A stretch of 10,914 nt of DNA, from NCBI GenBank assembly GCA_026770585.1, contig MU647050.1, positions 194,084-204,997 of the forward strand, read 5' to 3'. A model generated the notes under the pieces. The model was given only the letters and a program-made list of their open reading frames with translations, ran no database searches and had not been told where the DNA came from. Positions 1 to 5,057 of the stretch are shown piece after piece. Position 1 is the stretch's first letter. The number at the start of each line of letters is the position of its first letter. This DNA is from Baffinella frigidus (Eukaryota > Cryptophyceae > Cryptomonadales > Baffinellaceae). Both the position numbers and the translations under genes were made by a program.

Positions 1-152
1 CGACTTTACAGAGCCTTCTGGTCCCGTCCCATCTCTCCCCCAGCCCTCTGGCCCCGTCGCACCTCTCCCCCCTGCGTGCGAAGCGGTCGTGTATGTCAAC
101 TTCATAAACCTCGCCTTCCCCCCTCGCCTTCCCCCCTCTCGGATATCTTCTC
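1..152 (+). repeat. Z repeat, left arm (inverted partner 5683-5834)
   Basis: Read as reverse complement, this stretch matches 5683-5834 over 152 bases without gaps; by eye I count two mismatches. It is C/T-rich on this strand and includes a doubled 13-base CGCCTT-plus-C-run motif. The arm starts at the window edge, so the true repeat may extend further left. No protein family is recognisable. The high identity implies recent duplication or gene conversion. Confidence 0.9.
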
Positions 153-160
153 GAGAAGAT
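145..160. repeat. Perfect 16-bp palindrome at the end of the Z arm
   Basis: ATCTTCTCGAGAAGAT is its own reverse complement. The inverted match to 5683-5834 ends inside it, at 152. DNA to its right (about 165-215) weakly resembles 5573-5650 in direct orientation, while DNA to its left matches in inverted orientation. It therefore looks like a foldback or inversion breakpoint; that origin is inference. Confidence 0.6.
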
Positions 161-286
161 TGCACAGCGGAAATCCAGAAAGTAGGGCGAGGGAGTCTTG
201 AGGGAGGAAGTAGGGCGAAAGGGGCAGGAAGAGAGAGAGAGGGAGGGAGAGAGCGCGAGCGGAAGCGAGCGCTAAGTACAGGGTAC
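161..286 (+). repeat. GA-rich (polypurine) tract, no gene
   Basis: The top strand is strongly purine-biased, with GAGAGAGAGAGGGAGGGAGA around 230-250 and repeats of AGTAGGGCGA near 181 and 209. A similar purine-rich block lies at 5571-5650. Reading frames crossing it are low complexity and not convincing as protein. Confidence 0.6.
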
Positions 287-288
287 CT

Positions 289-371
289 CGCTCATAAGAA
301 ACTGCCCCCCCCCTCTAGGACCACCATAGGACCCTAGGCATGGTCCTATTGTAGGGTCCTAGGGGGGGCGG
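289..371 (+). mobile_element. M1: truncated CAGGGG-family MITE
   Basis: The left terminal repeat (CAGGGTACCTCGCTCATAAG, one G short of consensus), the C-run and the CCTAGGACC-type core are present, preceded by TA at 287-288. The copy ends after GGGCGG at 371, so the right terminal repeat found in M2-M12 is missing. The core is in the same orientation as M2, M5, M8 and M11. Confidence 0.85.
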
Positions 372-647
372 ACAGCTTCCGGCACCGAGGCGGCACTGTC
401 CCCGCCACCAGCTCCTTTAGGTCCTTTAGGTTTTAAATGCTCCCAACGTAGCCCAACGACACGCCCTTCCGTAAAAGGACTGCAGACAAAGCATTTTTGC
501 TTTCGGATCGCGTTTAGCTCTCCAGTGCAGAGGCTCGTGAAGAGGGGATACAGGGCGGTTCTCTTGGGGTGACCAGCCTCCCGCGGTACCCCGTCCGCCC
601 ACAAAGAGGGCTACCAAGGGATTTTCGGGCACTCAGTGCCCGAGTTT
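372..647. other. No recognisable gene
   Basis: All short frames here are fragmentary. The only structure seen is TCCTTTAGGTCCTTTAGGTT at 414-433 followed by GCTCCCAACGTAG. This is a degraded copy of the start of the 72-bp arm at 2517-2588 in the same orientation. GGGCACTCAGTGCCC at 627-641 is a near-perfect short palindrome. Confidence 0.5.
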
Positions 648-758
648 CCGTTTCCTTATCCGTAGGAACCCCCCTATGGCCCTACGGGTTGCCTACTGTA
701 GGGTCCTAGGTCTTATCGCTTAGGGGTTATTCAAAATCCCTTCCAAGTCCGCTGTGTG
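648..758 (-). repeat. Y repeat, single-unit inverted copy
   Basis: The reverse complement matches 5030-5205: it shares ACACAGCGGACTT, the run AATAACCCCTAAGCGATAAG, the CCTAC-GTAGGCAACCCGTAGGG hairpin-like segment and the block GGTTCCTACGGATAAGG. The 58-bp segment duplicated in the right-hand copy occurs once here. This copy has substitutions scattered through the hairpin core. Confidence 0.85.
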
Positions 759-787
759 GCACCTGCGTCTCGCCGGCGGCGCAGAGG

Positions 788-938
788 GCTTGCTGACTGG
801 CTTGACTGGCCAGTCATGGCCGTCAAGTCGTATAGATGAACTTCTAAGTTGTATCTATTCAGTCAACCCGCTGACAGGCAGATGCCAATTTTGGCATACG
901 ATTAAGGGTGTAGTAATTTTCGTACATACGAGTCTTAT
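788..938. repeat. TGACTGGCCAGTCA-containing segment
   Basis: The 14-bp palindrome TGACTGGCCAGTCA lies near 804-817, followed by ATGGCCGTCAAGTC, a near copy of 959-977. The motif GTGTAGTAATTTTCG near 909-923 recurs in the P elements at 6404 and 7596 and near 9618. Remaining sequence is unique with no convincing coding frame. Confidence 0.5.
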
Positions 939-1056
939 CACATAGCTTGCTGGCCAGTCATGGGCCCGTCAAGTCAGGACTTGACAGCCTGACTTGACAG
1001 TCATGACTGGCCAGTCAAGCCAGTCATGACCTGATGACTGGCCAACAAGCTATGTG
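939..1056. mobile_element. Palindromic element with CACATAGCTTG ends
   Basis: The outer arms CACATAGCTTGCTGGCCAGT (left) and its reverse-complement partner ending at 1056 match over about 23 bases with one mismatch. The interior carries further inverted copies of GTCAAGTC, TGACTGGCCAGTCA and AGTCATGAC, so most of the 118 bases could fold. There is no reading frame inside. No clear target duplication was found, so its mobility is inferred from shape only. Confidence 0.55.
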
Positions 1057-1073
1057 ACTGGCCAAAACCCGAA

Positions 1074-1161
1074 GAGCGCTGCGCACCGAGACAAAAGTCG
1101 AGAGTGGGACGTTTCAAAGCAAAAATGAAACCTCTGTTAACTTAAGAAGTAACAGTGGAAT
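1074..1161 (+). repeat. R repeat, copy 1 (88 bp)
   Basis: Starts GAGCGCTGCGCACCGAGAC and ends AACAGTGGAAT. It matches 8279-8366 over 88 bases without gaps and with four substitutions, while both flanks differ completely. It can form several small hairpins: GACAAAAGTC, GTTTCA...TGAAAC (6-bp stem in this copy) and a 3' stem pairing CTGTTA with TAACAG. I see no tRNA A/B boxes and no Sm-type site, so I do not call it an RNA gene. Confidence 0.85.
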
Positions 1162-1162
1162 A

Positions 1163-1722
1163 GAGGGTGGAGAAGCAGGGCTTTTTTTTGCCTAGGGACA
1201 TGATCTGGCCCCCCTTAATCATAAAATCTGAGAGCACAATTGTGAAACAGAATTGAAAGTTGGTTCACAAATGTGATCTCCGATTTCATGATTAAGGGGG
1301 GCCAGGCCCTCAAAACGAGGCTTTGCGGGGATTCCCGGTCCCGAGGCGGGCCCGTCAGGCGCTCTAAAGGATTGGGTGTAACTTTCGACCCCCTGGGCCC
1401 ATTTCACTTTTCTCGACGGTTCTAGAATTCTCAAAAGATCCCCTTTAGATCCGCTCGATGAATCTGGGGCATCAGAGGCCCGCAAACATACTCAAAATAT
1501 GACTCCCCCAAAACCACCGCATCTGGTTTTGCACACCCTTCCACCCATCCTCGCAAAAACCTTGTCCCAACAAAGATGCTCACTTTTTCAAGGCCTACAA
1601 CTTTGCGAAGAAAAGTTTTTTCTTTTAATCAGGGGCAGAAAAGTTGGAGGCATCATAGTTCGTGACATTGGAGCCATTTCTGGGTTTCCCACTAAATAAC
1701 CTGTTCGTGCTTCTCCACCCTC
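1163..1722. repeat. Possible 560-bp unit bounded by 15-bp inverted repeats
   Basis: GAGGGTGGAGAAGCA at 1163-1177 recurs inverted at 1708-1722 without mismatch. The interior contains the 101-bp hairpin element (1205-1305), a copy of the CGAGGCGGGCCCGTC motif at 1339-1356 and about 350 bases of AT-richer unique DNA with no credible gene. The ends could be terminal repeats of a non-autonomous element, but without a target duplication or second copy this is weak. Confidence 0.35.
1205..1305. mobile_element. 101-bp hairpin element, CTGGCCCCCCTTAATCAT ends
   Basis: The first 18 bases pair perfectly with the last 18, and complementarity continues inward with a few mismatches (for example CACAATTGTGAA against CACATTTGTGAA) to about 42 bases per arm, leaving a loop of about 17 bases. 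It is a full-length foldback with no coding capacity. Flanks show no TA or longer direct duplication, so it may not belong to the TA-target families. Confidence 0.75.
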
Positions 1723-1751
1723 GCGGAATACAACAAAATTTAAAATTAGAA
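1306..1751. other. Unique stretch without a recognisable gene
   Basis: Apart from the GC-rich motif at 1339-1356 and the inverted 15-mer at 1708-1722, this stretch is mostly unique and AT-richer. Open frames on both strands are short (66-88 codons), lack matches I recognise and run into repeats. No RNA gene or promoter is evident. Confidence 0.5.
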
Positions 1752-1779
1752 GGTCATCTGTATGCCCGTACAGATGACC
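1752..1779. repeat. Perfect 11-bp stem hairpin
   Basis: GGTCATCTGTA pairs exactly with TACAGATGACC around a six-base loop TGCCCG. It sits just upstream of another TGACTGGCCAGTCA palindrome at 1802-1815. It is not followed by a T-run and the context is eukaryotic, so a terminator call is not supported. Confidence 0.7.
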
Positions 1780-1867
1780 AGGTTTGGTGACTTGACAGTC
1801 ATGACTGGCCAGTCAGGCCATTTACCCATTGGGGGCCTCAGTCTTCCAATCCCCATCACTTCCCCCG

Positions 1868-1893
1868 ATGACCGACACGCGCCGGAAACCACT

Positions 1894-1924
<31 letters not shown>

Positions 1925-2350
1925 GCCGACGCCACGACCGCCGCCAAGGACTCTTCGGCCAACGACTCTCCGGCCGAAGTTGCTAGCGGTGCGGAACTTT
2001 CAATCTCTAGCGTCGCGGGCTCCTCGCCCGCCTCCCCCGGCGTGGTGGGCATCAAGCGTAAGGCTGTCGACCATGAGCTCGTTCCCCTCGTCCGCCCGGC
2101 CACTGGCCCGGAGTTGGAGCGGCTCGCCTGCGAAGAGTTCCTCGAACAAGACACCGTTCCTGTGGAACAGATCGACTCGACGCTACAGTTCGCCCGGCAC
2201 TACTCGCAGGCGCAAGAGACATGCTGGATGACCTGGCACGACGAACTCCAGTGGGCATCAAGCGTCTTCGACTTCAACGTGGAAGACATTCGGATTGTCG
2301 ATCCTCGCCTCTGCTTGCACACGACGTGGACACGATCGATGCGGCGCTAG
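1868..2350 (+). CDS. Unknown acidic protein frame, Ala-Asp tract plus a repeated module
   Basis: The 160-codon frame opens with ATG at 1868; the frame is also open upstream to a TTG at 1829, which I do not favour in a eukaryote. Residues about 10-22 are an Ala-Asp run from GCCGAC repeats. A Ser/Ala-rich linker follows, then a more globular part from about residue 60 (GIKRKAVDHELVPLVRP) through IDSTLQFARHYSQ to VFDFNVEDIRIV, ending at TAG 2348-2350. The IDSTLQFARHY...VFDFN module is repeated just downstream in other frames, so the last 18 or so residues probably read past a frameshift or into an intron. I recognise no family. Strong GC bias opens the opposite strand too (1822-2154), so coding status is likely but unproven. 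It could be an exon of a larger gene or a fragment of an element-borne gene. Confidence 0.4.
1895..1933 (+). repeat. GCCGAC hexamer microsatellite
   Basis: Six head-to-tail GCCGAC units (one is GCCGAT) and a final GCC encode an alternating Ala-Asp stretch in the frame that starts at 1868. Because the unit is six bases, copy-number change would keep the frame. Confidence 0.9.
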
Positions 2351-2525
2351 AGTTCGCCCAGCACTACATTTCGCAGTCCCCGCGAGATCTCGCGTCCCCT
2401 TCCCTCCCGTCCACCTCCATGGGGTAGTTTCCGGAGACGTCTTCGATTTCAACCTGCACCAAGACTTCCTCGAGGCGCCGGCGCCGGCGCCTGACTTAAG
2501 ACTGGTGGTCGCAGGAGTCCTTTAG
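2329..2525 (+). pseudogene. Second, frame-broken copy of the IDxxLxFAxHY...VFDFN module
   Basis: One frame gives DVDTIDAALEFAQHYISQ, closely similar to VEQIDSTLQFARHYSQ at about 2162-2210. A different frame, after a TAG at 2425-2427, gives GDVFDFNLHQDFLEAPAPAP, matching VFDFNVEDI at about 2264-2290. The nucleotide offset between the two copies is 164 at the first motif and 175 at the second, so an 11-base length change lies between them. The module has therefore been duplicated in tandem. Either it has decayed, or short introns restore the frame; I cannot tell which. The last frame closes at TAG 2523-2525 inside the 72-bp inverted arm. Confidence 0.45.
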
Positions 2526-2588
2526 GTCCTTTAGGTTCTTCGAGCTCCCAACATAGGCGGACACCGGAACTGGTTCTGCAGAAAAGCC
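2517..2588 (+). repeat. w repeat: left 72-bp inverted arm
   Basis: Runs from GTCCTTTAGGTCCTTTAGG through TTCGAGCTCCCAACATAGG to GCAGAAAAGCC. It matches the reverse complement of 4628-4699 with one mismatch. The outermost part contains two 9-base CCTTTAGGT units. A degraded same-orientation copy lies at 414-447. The two arms bracket about 2 kb filled largely with M elements. Confidence 0.85.
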
Positions 2589-2940
2589 ATGCTTCCTTTC
2601 GGGTCACATTCAGGCCCTTCGGCTCCTACGATCTCCAAGACTCGAAGACGAACACCTGCGCGCGTCTTCAAGACGTCTTCCCTCGAGGGAATACAGCTTT
2701 TTCCTGTGCGCGTGAGGGGGGGCGCTGCCGCCCAGACGCGTGCATGTAGCCGTGGGGCAAGGGTAACGCTCAGAGAGGCGCCTCTCTCCAACCCTCATGT
2801 CAACCCTCACATGAGGGTTGGAACCAGGTGGAGGGTCTGAAGAAATGCGTGTGGAGAGAGAGAGTGTTTGGCTGGACTTCAGTAAACTCCATGATGCGAG
2901 GGAGAGGTCCGTGTGGGTGGGCGGACCCCTAGCTCTGTCT
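2589..2940. other. No gene; short palindromes and a GA tract
   Basis: Several overlapping frames are open but GC-driven and unlike any protein I know. Visible structures are AGAGAGGCGCCTCTCT (2772-2787, perfect palindrome), the hairpin at 2788-2821 and a short GA repeat near 2853. Confidence 0.5.
2788..2821. repeat. Perfect 13-bp stem hairpin
   Basis: CCAACCCTCATGT pairs exactly with ACATGAGGGTTGG around an eight-base loop that itself repeats CAACCCTC. No T-run follows, so it is not called a terminator. Confidence 0.75.
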
Positions 2941-3032
2941 CAGTCTATTTGGTCTCACCAGTTTGGTGAGACCAGGCTCGTTTCCGCTCCGAAGTTGACG
3001 GGTTTGTACCGCACACCCAGCATGTCAAATTA
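2941..3032 (-). repeat. U1: intron-like repeat unit, partial copy
   Basis: Shares with U2 and U3 the order CAGTCTATTT, an 11-bp palindrome (TGGTCTCACCA / TGGTGAGACCA, 2950-2974), a CGTTTCCGCTC-type spacer, then AGTTGACGG...GTCAAATTA. It lacks the GGAAAAGCCTGCGA extension and the adjoining PTOX exon seen at 9200 and 10000. Strand is given in the sense in which U3 would read as a GT-AG intron. Confidence 0.75.
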
Positions 3033-3099
3033 AGAATGATTTTCCAACCCGACTAAGGCAGAGGTAAGACCCTAGGGTGGTTCTTCGTACGAGTCTGTA

Positions 3100-3215
3100 C
3101 AGGGGTACCTCGCTCATAAGAAAGCGCCCCCCTCATAGGACCACCATAGGCCCTAGGCATAGCCCTACTGTAGGCTCCTAGGGGGGGGCGGTTTCTTATG
3201 AGCGAGGTACCCCTG
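3100..3215 (+). mobile_element. M2: intact CAGGGG-family MITE
   Basis: 116 bp with terminal inverted repeats of about 24 bases (CAGGGGTACCTCGCTCATAA inward), C-run, palindromic CCTAGGACC-type core, G-run and mirror-image end. TA occurs on both sides (3098-3099 and 3216-3217). No coding capacity; the ends and TA target resemble Tc1/mariner-type non-autonomous elements (inference). Confidence 0.92.
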
Positions 3216-3217
3216 TA

Positions 3218-3388
3218 AGTGAGAGAGCCGCCAATGTTGATCATCACACATCACACGAGAGAGAGACCTTTATTGATGCCAACATCGCCACCACATGTAC
3301 ATTCACGCCCAAAACAGAAGCCCTACGGTAGTACCCTAGGGTGGCACGTGTCCATAATTTCGAGCAACCCCTGTAGGGGCGGAGCAAG
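3218..3388. other. Spacer between M2 and M3
   Basis: No gene seen. ACCCCTGTAGGGG at 3367-3379 equals the last bases of an M terminal repeat plus TA and GGGG, as also seen at the right ends of M4 and M9. It may be a leftover end of a lost M copy. Confidence 0.45.
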
Positions 3389-3390
3389 TA

Positions 3391-3508
3391 CAGGGGTACC
3401 TCGCTCATAAGGACCCCCCCCCCCCCTAGGACCCTACAGTAGGGCCGTGCCTAGGGTCCTACGGTGGTCCTAGGGGGGTGGGCGTTTCTTATGAGCCAAG
3501 TACCCCTG
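3391..3508 (-). mobile_element. M3: intact CAGGGG-family MITE
   Basis: 118 bp, TA at 3389-3390 and 3509-3510. The core runs CCTACAGTAGG...ACGGTGGTCC, that is, opposite to M2. The left inner part has lost the AGAAACC segment (CATAAGG followed directly by C-run), and the right repeat has GAGCCAAG in place of GAGCGAGG. Confidence 0.9.
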
Positions 3509-3516
3509 TACATGCA

Positions 3517-3634
3517 CAGGGGCACCTCCCTCATAAGAAAGTGCCACCCCCCTAGGACCACTACAGGGCCCTCGATAGGCCTACTGTAGGGTCTTGGGGG
3601 GGGGGGGCGCTTTCTTATGAGTCAGGTACCCCTG
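3517..3634 (+). mobile_element. M4: diverged CAGGGG-family MITE
   Basis: 118 bp, separated from M3 by only eight bases. The ends are mutated asymmetrically (CACCTCCCTC on the left, GAGTCAGG on the right). It is flanked by CA (3515-3516) and TA (3635-3636), consistent with a decayed TA duplication. The inner G-run reaches 12 or more bases. The right flank TAGGGGCGGGCGACG is shared with M9. Confidence 0.88.
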
Positions 3635-3658
3635 TAGGGGCGGGCGACGCAGGACCTA

Positions 3659-3775
3659 CAGGGGTACCTCGATCATAAGAAACCGCACCCCCCCTAGGAC
3701 CACCGTAGGGCCATAGGAATAGGCCTACTGTAGGGCCCTAGGGGATGGCTGTTTCTTATGATCGAGGTACCCCTG
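3659..3775 (+). mobile_element. M5: CAGGGG-family MITE with symmetric end variant
   Basis: 117 bp with TA on both sides (3657-3658, 3776-3777). Both arms carry the same change from consensus: CTCGATCATAAG on the left and CTTATGATCGAG on the right, where others have GCTC and GAGC. Changes on the two arms remain complementary. Confidence 0.9.
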
Positions 3776-3814
3776 TAGCCACTCGACCGTGCCGTAGCAG
3801 CCTCGGCGATAGTA

Positions 3815-3931
3815 CAGGGGTACCTCGCTCATAATAAACCGCACCCCACTAGGACCCTACAGTAGGCCTATGCCTGGGACCCTATGGTGGTCCTAGGGGG
3901 GTGGGCGTTTCTTCTGAGCGAGGTAGCCCTG
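3815..3931 (-). mobile_element. M6: CAGGGG-family MITE
   Basis: 117 bp, TA at 3813-3814 and 3932-3933, core inverted relative to M2. The left arm has CATAATAAACC, as in M12; the right has CTTCTGAG and GGTAGCCC substitutions. Confidence 0.9.
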
Positions 3932-4000
3932 TAGTCTTAGTAGTGGTACATTGTAGCCTGATCGTCGTCGGGCATGGTAGTAGTCGGCATAGCAACACTA

Positions 4001-4125
4001 CAGGGGTACCTCGCTCATAAAAAACACCAACCCCCCCTAGAGACCACCACAGGGCCTTAGGCATACATGTAGTCCTACTGTAGGGTCCTAGGAGGCGGCG
4101 GTTTCCTATGAGTGAGGTACCCCTA
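4001..4125 (+). mobile_element. M7: CAGGGG-family MITE, decayed right end
   Basis: About 125 bp; TA precedes it at 3999-4000. The right end reads GAGTGAGGTACCCCTA with the terminal G changed and CA in place of TA after it. The core is slightly longer than in other copies (CATACATGTAG insert-like segment near 4062). Confidence 0.85.
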
Positions 4126-4131
4126 CACGTA

Positions 4132-4352
4132 TCCCTTAAGTGACGAGGCTGTCAAAATTGACCGCCAAGAGGTCCTAGGCAGGTCCTAGGGCCCTACAGG
4201 GGTACCTCGCTCATAAGAAACTGCCCCCCCCCCTAGGACCACCATAGGACCCTAGGCATAGGCCTACTGTAGGGTCCTAGGGAGAGGCGGTTTCTTATGA
4301 GCGAGGTACCCCTATACGGTAGGGCGCATGCGCCTACTGGCCACTTGAGGGA
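4132..4352 (+). mobile_element. K1: TCCCTTAAG-ended element interrupted by M8
   Basis: Ends TCCCTTAAGTG and CACTTGAGGGA with TA outside each (4130-4131, 4353-4354). Outside M8 its sequence aligns with K2 (7442-7542): TCAAA-TTGACC-CCAAGAGG, GGTCCTAGG repeats, GGTAGGGCG and ATGCGCCTACTGGCCACTT. M8 splits it at a TA that occurs once in K2. There is no coding capacity; it is the older insertion of the pair. Confidence 0.9.
4197..4314 (+). mobile_element. M8: CAGGGG-family MITE nested in K1
   Basis: 118 bp, near-consensus ends except a terminal A instead of G on the right. TA at 4195-4196 and 4315-4316. In K2 the unoccupied site reads CCTACGG; here it reads CCTA-[M8]-TACGG, so insertion duplicated exactly TA. 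Confidence 0.95.
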
Positions 4353-4440
4353 TAGCCGGGTGAGGACTGTCCGAGGAGAGCCTCGTCGCGACAGACGTTG
4401 GAGCCATTGAAAGGAAACAGCCAGAGGTTGGAGCCATTGG

Positions 4441-4484
4441 CTGGGTCCTAGGGGAGGGGGGGGCGGTTTCTCATGAGCGAGGTA
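4441..4484 (-). mobile_element. M9: right half of an older M copy, split by M10
   Basis: GGGTCCTAGGGG, G-run and CGGTTTCTCATGAGCGAGGT are the right inner part and arm of an M element. The arm breaks at the TA of its GGTACC; the missing CCCCTG continues after M10 at 4605-4610, followed by TA at 4611-4612. The left half is absent: unrelated sequence with a 13-bp direct repeat GTTGGAGCCATTG (about 4398 and 4428) lies immediately upstream. Confidence 0.85.
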
Positions 4485-4602
4485 CAGGGGTACCTCGCTC
4501 ATGAGAAACCGCACCCCCCTAGGACCCTACAGTAGGCCTATGCCTAGGGCCCTACGGTGGTCCTAGGGGGGGGGGCGGTTTCTCATGAGCGAGGTACCCC
4601 TG
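4485..4602 (-). mobile_element. M10: CAGGGG-family MITE nested in M9
   Basis: 118 bp, core inverted relative to M2. Both arms share the variant CTCATGAGAAACC / GGTTTCTCATGAG where other copies have CATAAG / CTTATG; M9 carries the same variant in its surviving arm. TA at 4483-4484 and 4603-4604 are the duplicated TA of the older element's own terminal GGTACC. Confidence 0.93.
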
Positions 4603-4627
4603 TACCCCTGTAGGGGCGGGCGACGTA

Positions 4628-4699
4628 GGCTTTTCTGCAGAACCAGTTCCAGTGTCCGCCTATGTTGGGAGCTCGAAGAACCTAAAGGACCTAAAGGAC
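4628..4699 (-). repeat. w repeat: right 72-bp inverted arm
   Basis: Reverse-complement partner of 2517-2588 with one mismatch, ending in CCTAAAGGACCTAAAGGAC. It lies just beyond the M9/M10 cluster. Together the arms could be terminal repeats of a composite unit of about 2.2 kb or two copies of a gene-family fragment in opposite orientation. Confidence 0.85.
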
Positions 4700-4763
4700 C
4701 TAGCCACTCGAAGTTACTGCGGCAGCCTTAGCGACTCCAGTCTCAGAAGAGGCCTCAGTGCGC

Positions 4764-5057
4764 ATGTCGAGGACGGGGTCCTGGGCAGCACCCGTCTCCT
4801 TTCCCGAGGCGGGCCCGTCCAATCCCGCGGCGGGCCCGTCCGTCCCGAGGCGGGCCCGTGGTTCCGAGGCGGGCCCATCCGCCCCCAAGGACCCCGAGGC
4901 GGGCAACTCCCAGGAATCCGTCCCCGCTGAGTCGGAGATCTCCGAGATCTCAGAGGTATCCGAGGCTGTGAAAAAGTGCTCTGTCACCTGCTCGTTCGCG
5001 TACACCTGTTTCGCGGCGTCGGGCGTTACCACACAGCGGACTTCCAAGGGATTTTGA
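4764..5057 (+). CDS. Low-complexity reading frame (doubtful)
   Basis: A 97-codon frame from ATG 4764 (the frame is also open from GTG 4758). The first half translates the GC-rich tandem motif as PEAGPS-type repeats. The second half has SEISEISEVSEAV and then a less repetitive, Cys-containing tail (KKCSVTCSFAYTCFAASG). The end overlaps the Y repeat. The opposite strand (5047-4700) is also open, without an ATG at its start, and reads the tandem motif as DGPASG. Open frames in a period-20, GC-rich tandem are expected by chance, so a real gene is uncertain. I recognise no family. Confidence 0.2.
   Translation: MSRTGSWAAPVSFPEAGPSNPAAGPSVPRRARGSEAGPSAPKDPEAGNSQESVPAESEISEISEVSEAVKKCSVTCSFAYTCFAASGVTTQRTSKGF
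4802..4908. repeat. Tandem copies of CCCGAGGCGGGCCCGTC
   Basis: Five imperfect units begin near 4802, 4823, 4843, 4862 and 4891; the first four are spaced about 20 bases apart. Single dispersed copies occur at 1339-1356, 6118-6134 (degraded), 6544-6557, 6676-6693 (inverted) and 8894-8911. The unit contains the palindrome CGGGCCCG. Confidence 0.8.

Noticed and set aside
1074-1161. tRNA or tRNA-derived SINE for the R repeat
   Set aside because: No convincing A-box or B-box, no cloverleaf and no A-rich tail could be found by eye.
1219-1485. Minus-strand 88-codon frame
   Set aside because: It overlaps the 101-bp hairpin element and reads the dispersed GC-rich motif. Its middle (LEPSRKVKWAQGVESYTQSF) looks somewhat protein-like, but nothing supports it further.
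3100-3215. Hairpins of M elements as transcription terminators or structured RNA genes
   Set aside because: No T-run, no adjoining genes, and the repeats have target duplications that explain them as insertions.
3391-4125. CRISPR-like array of regularly spaced palindromes
   Set aside because: Units are about 118 bp, each with terminal inverted repeats and TA duplications, appear in both orientations and have irregular spacers. These are transposable elements, and the context is eukaryotic.
4700-5047. Minus-strand 115-codon frame rich in DGPASG
   Set aside because: Starts at TTG with no ATG near its beginning and is the other strand of a GC-rich tandem repeat. The plus-strand frame is equally open.
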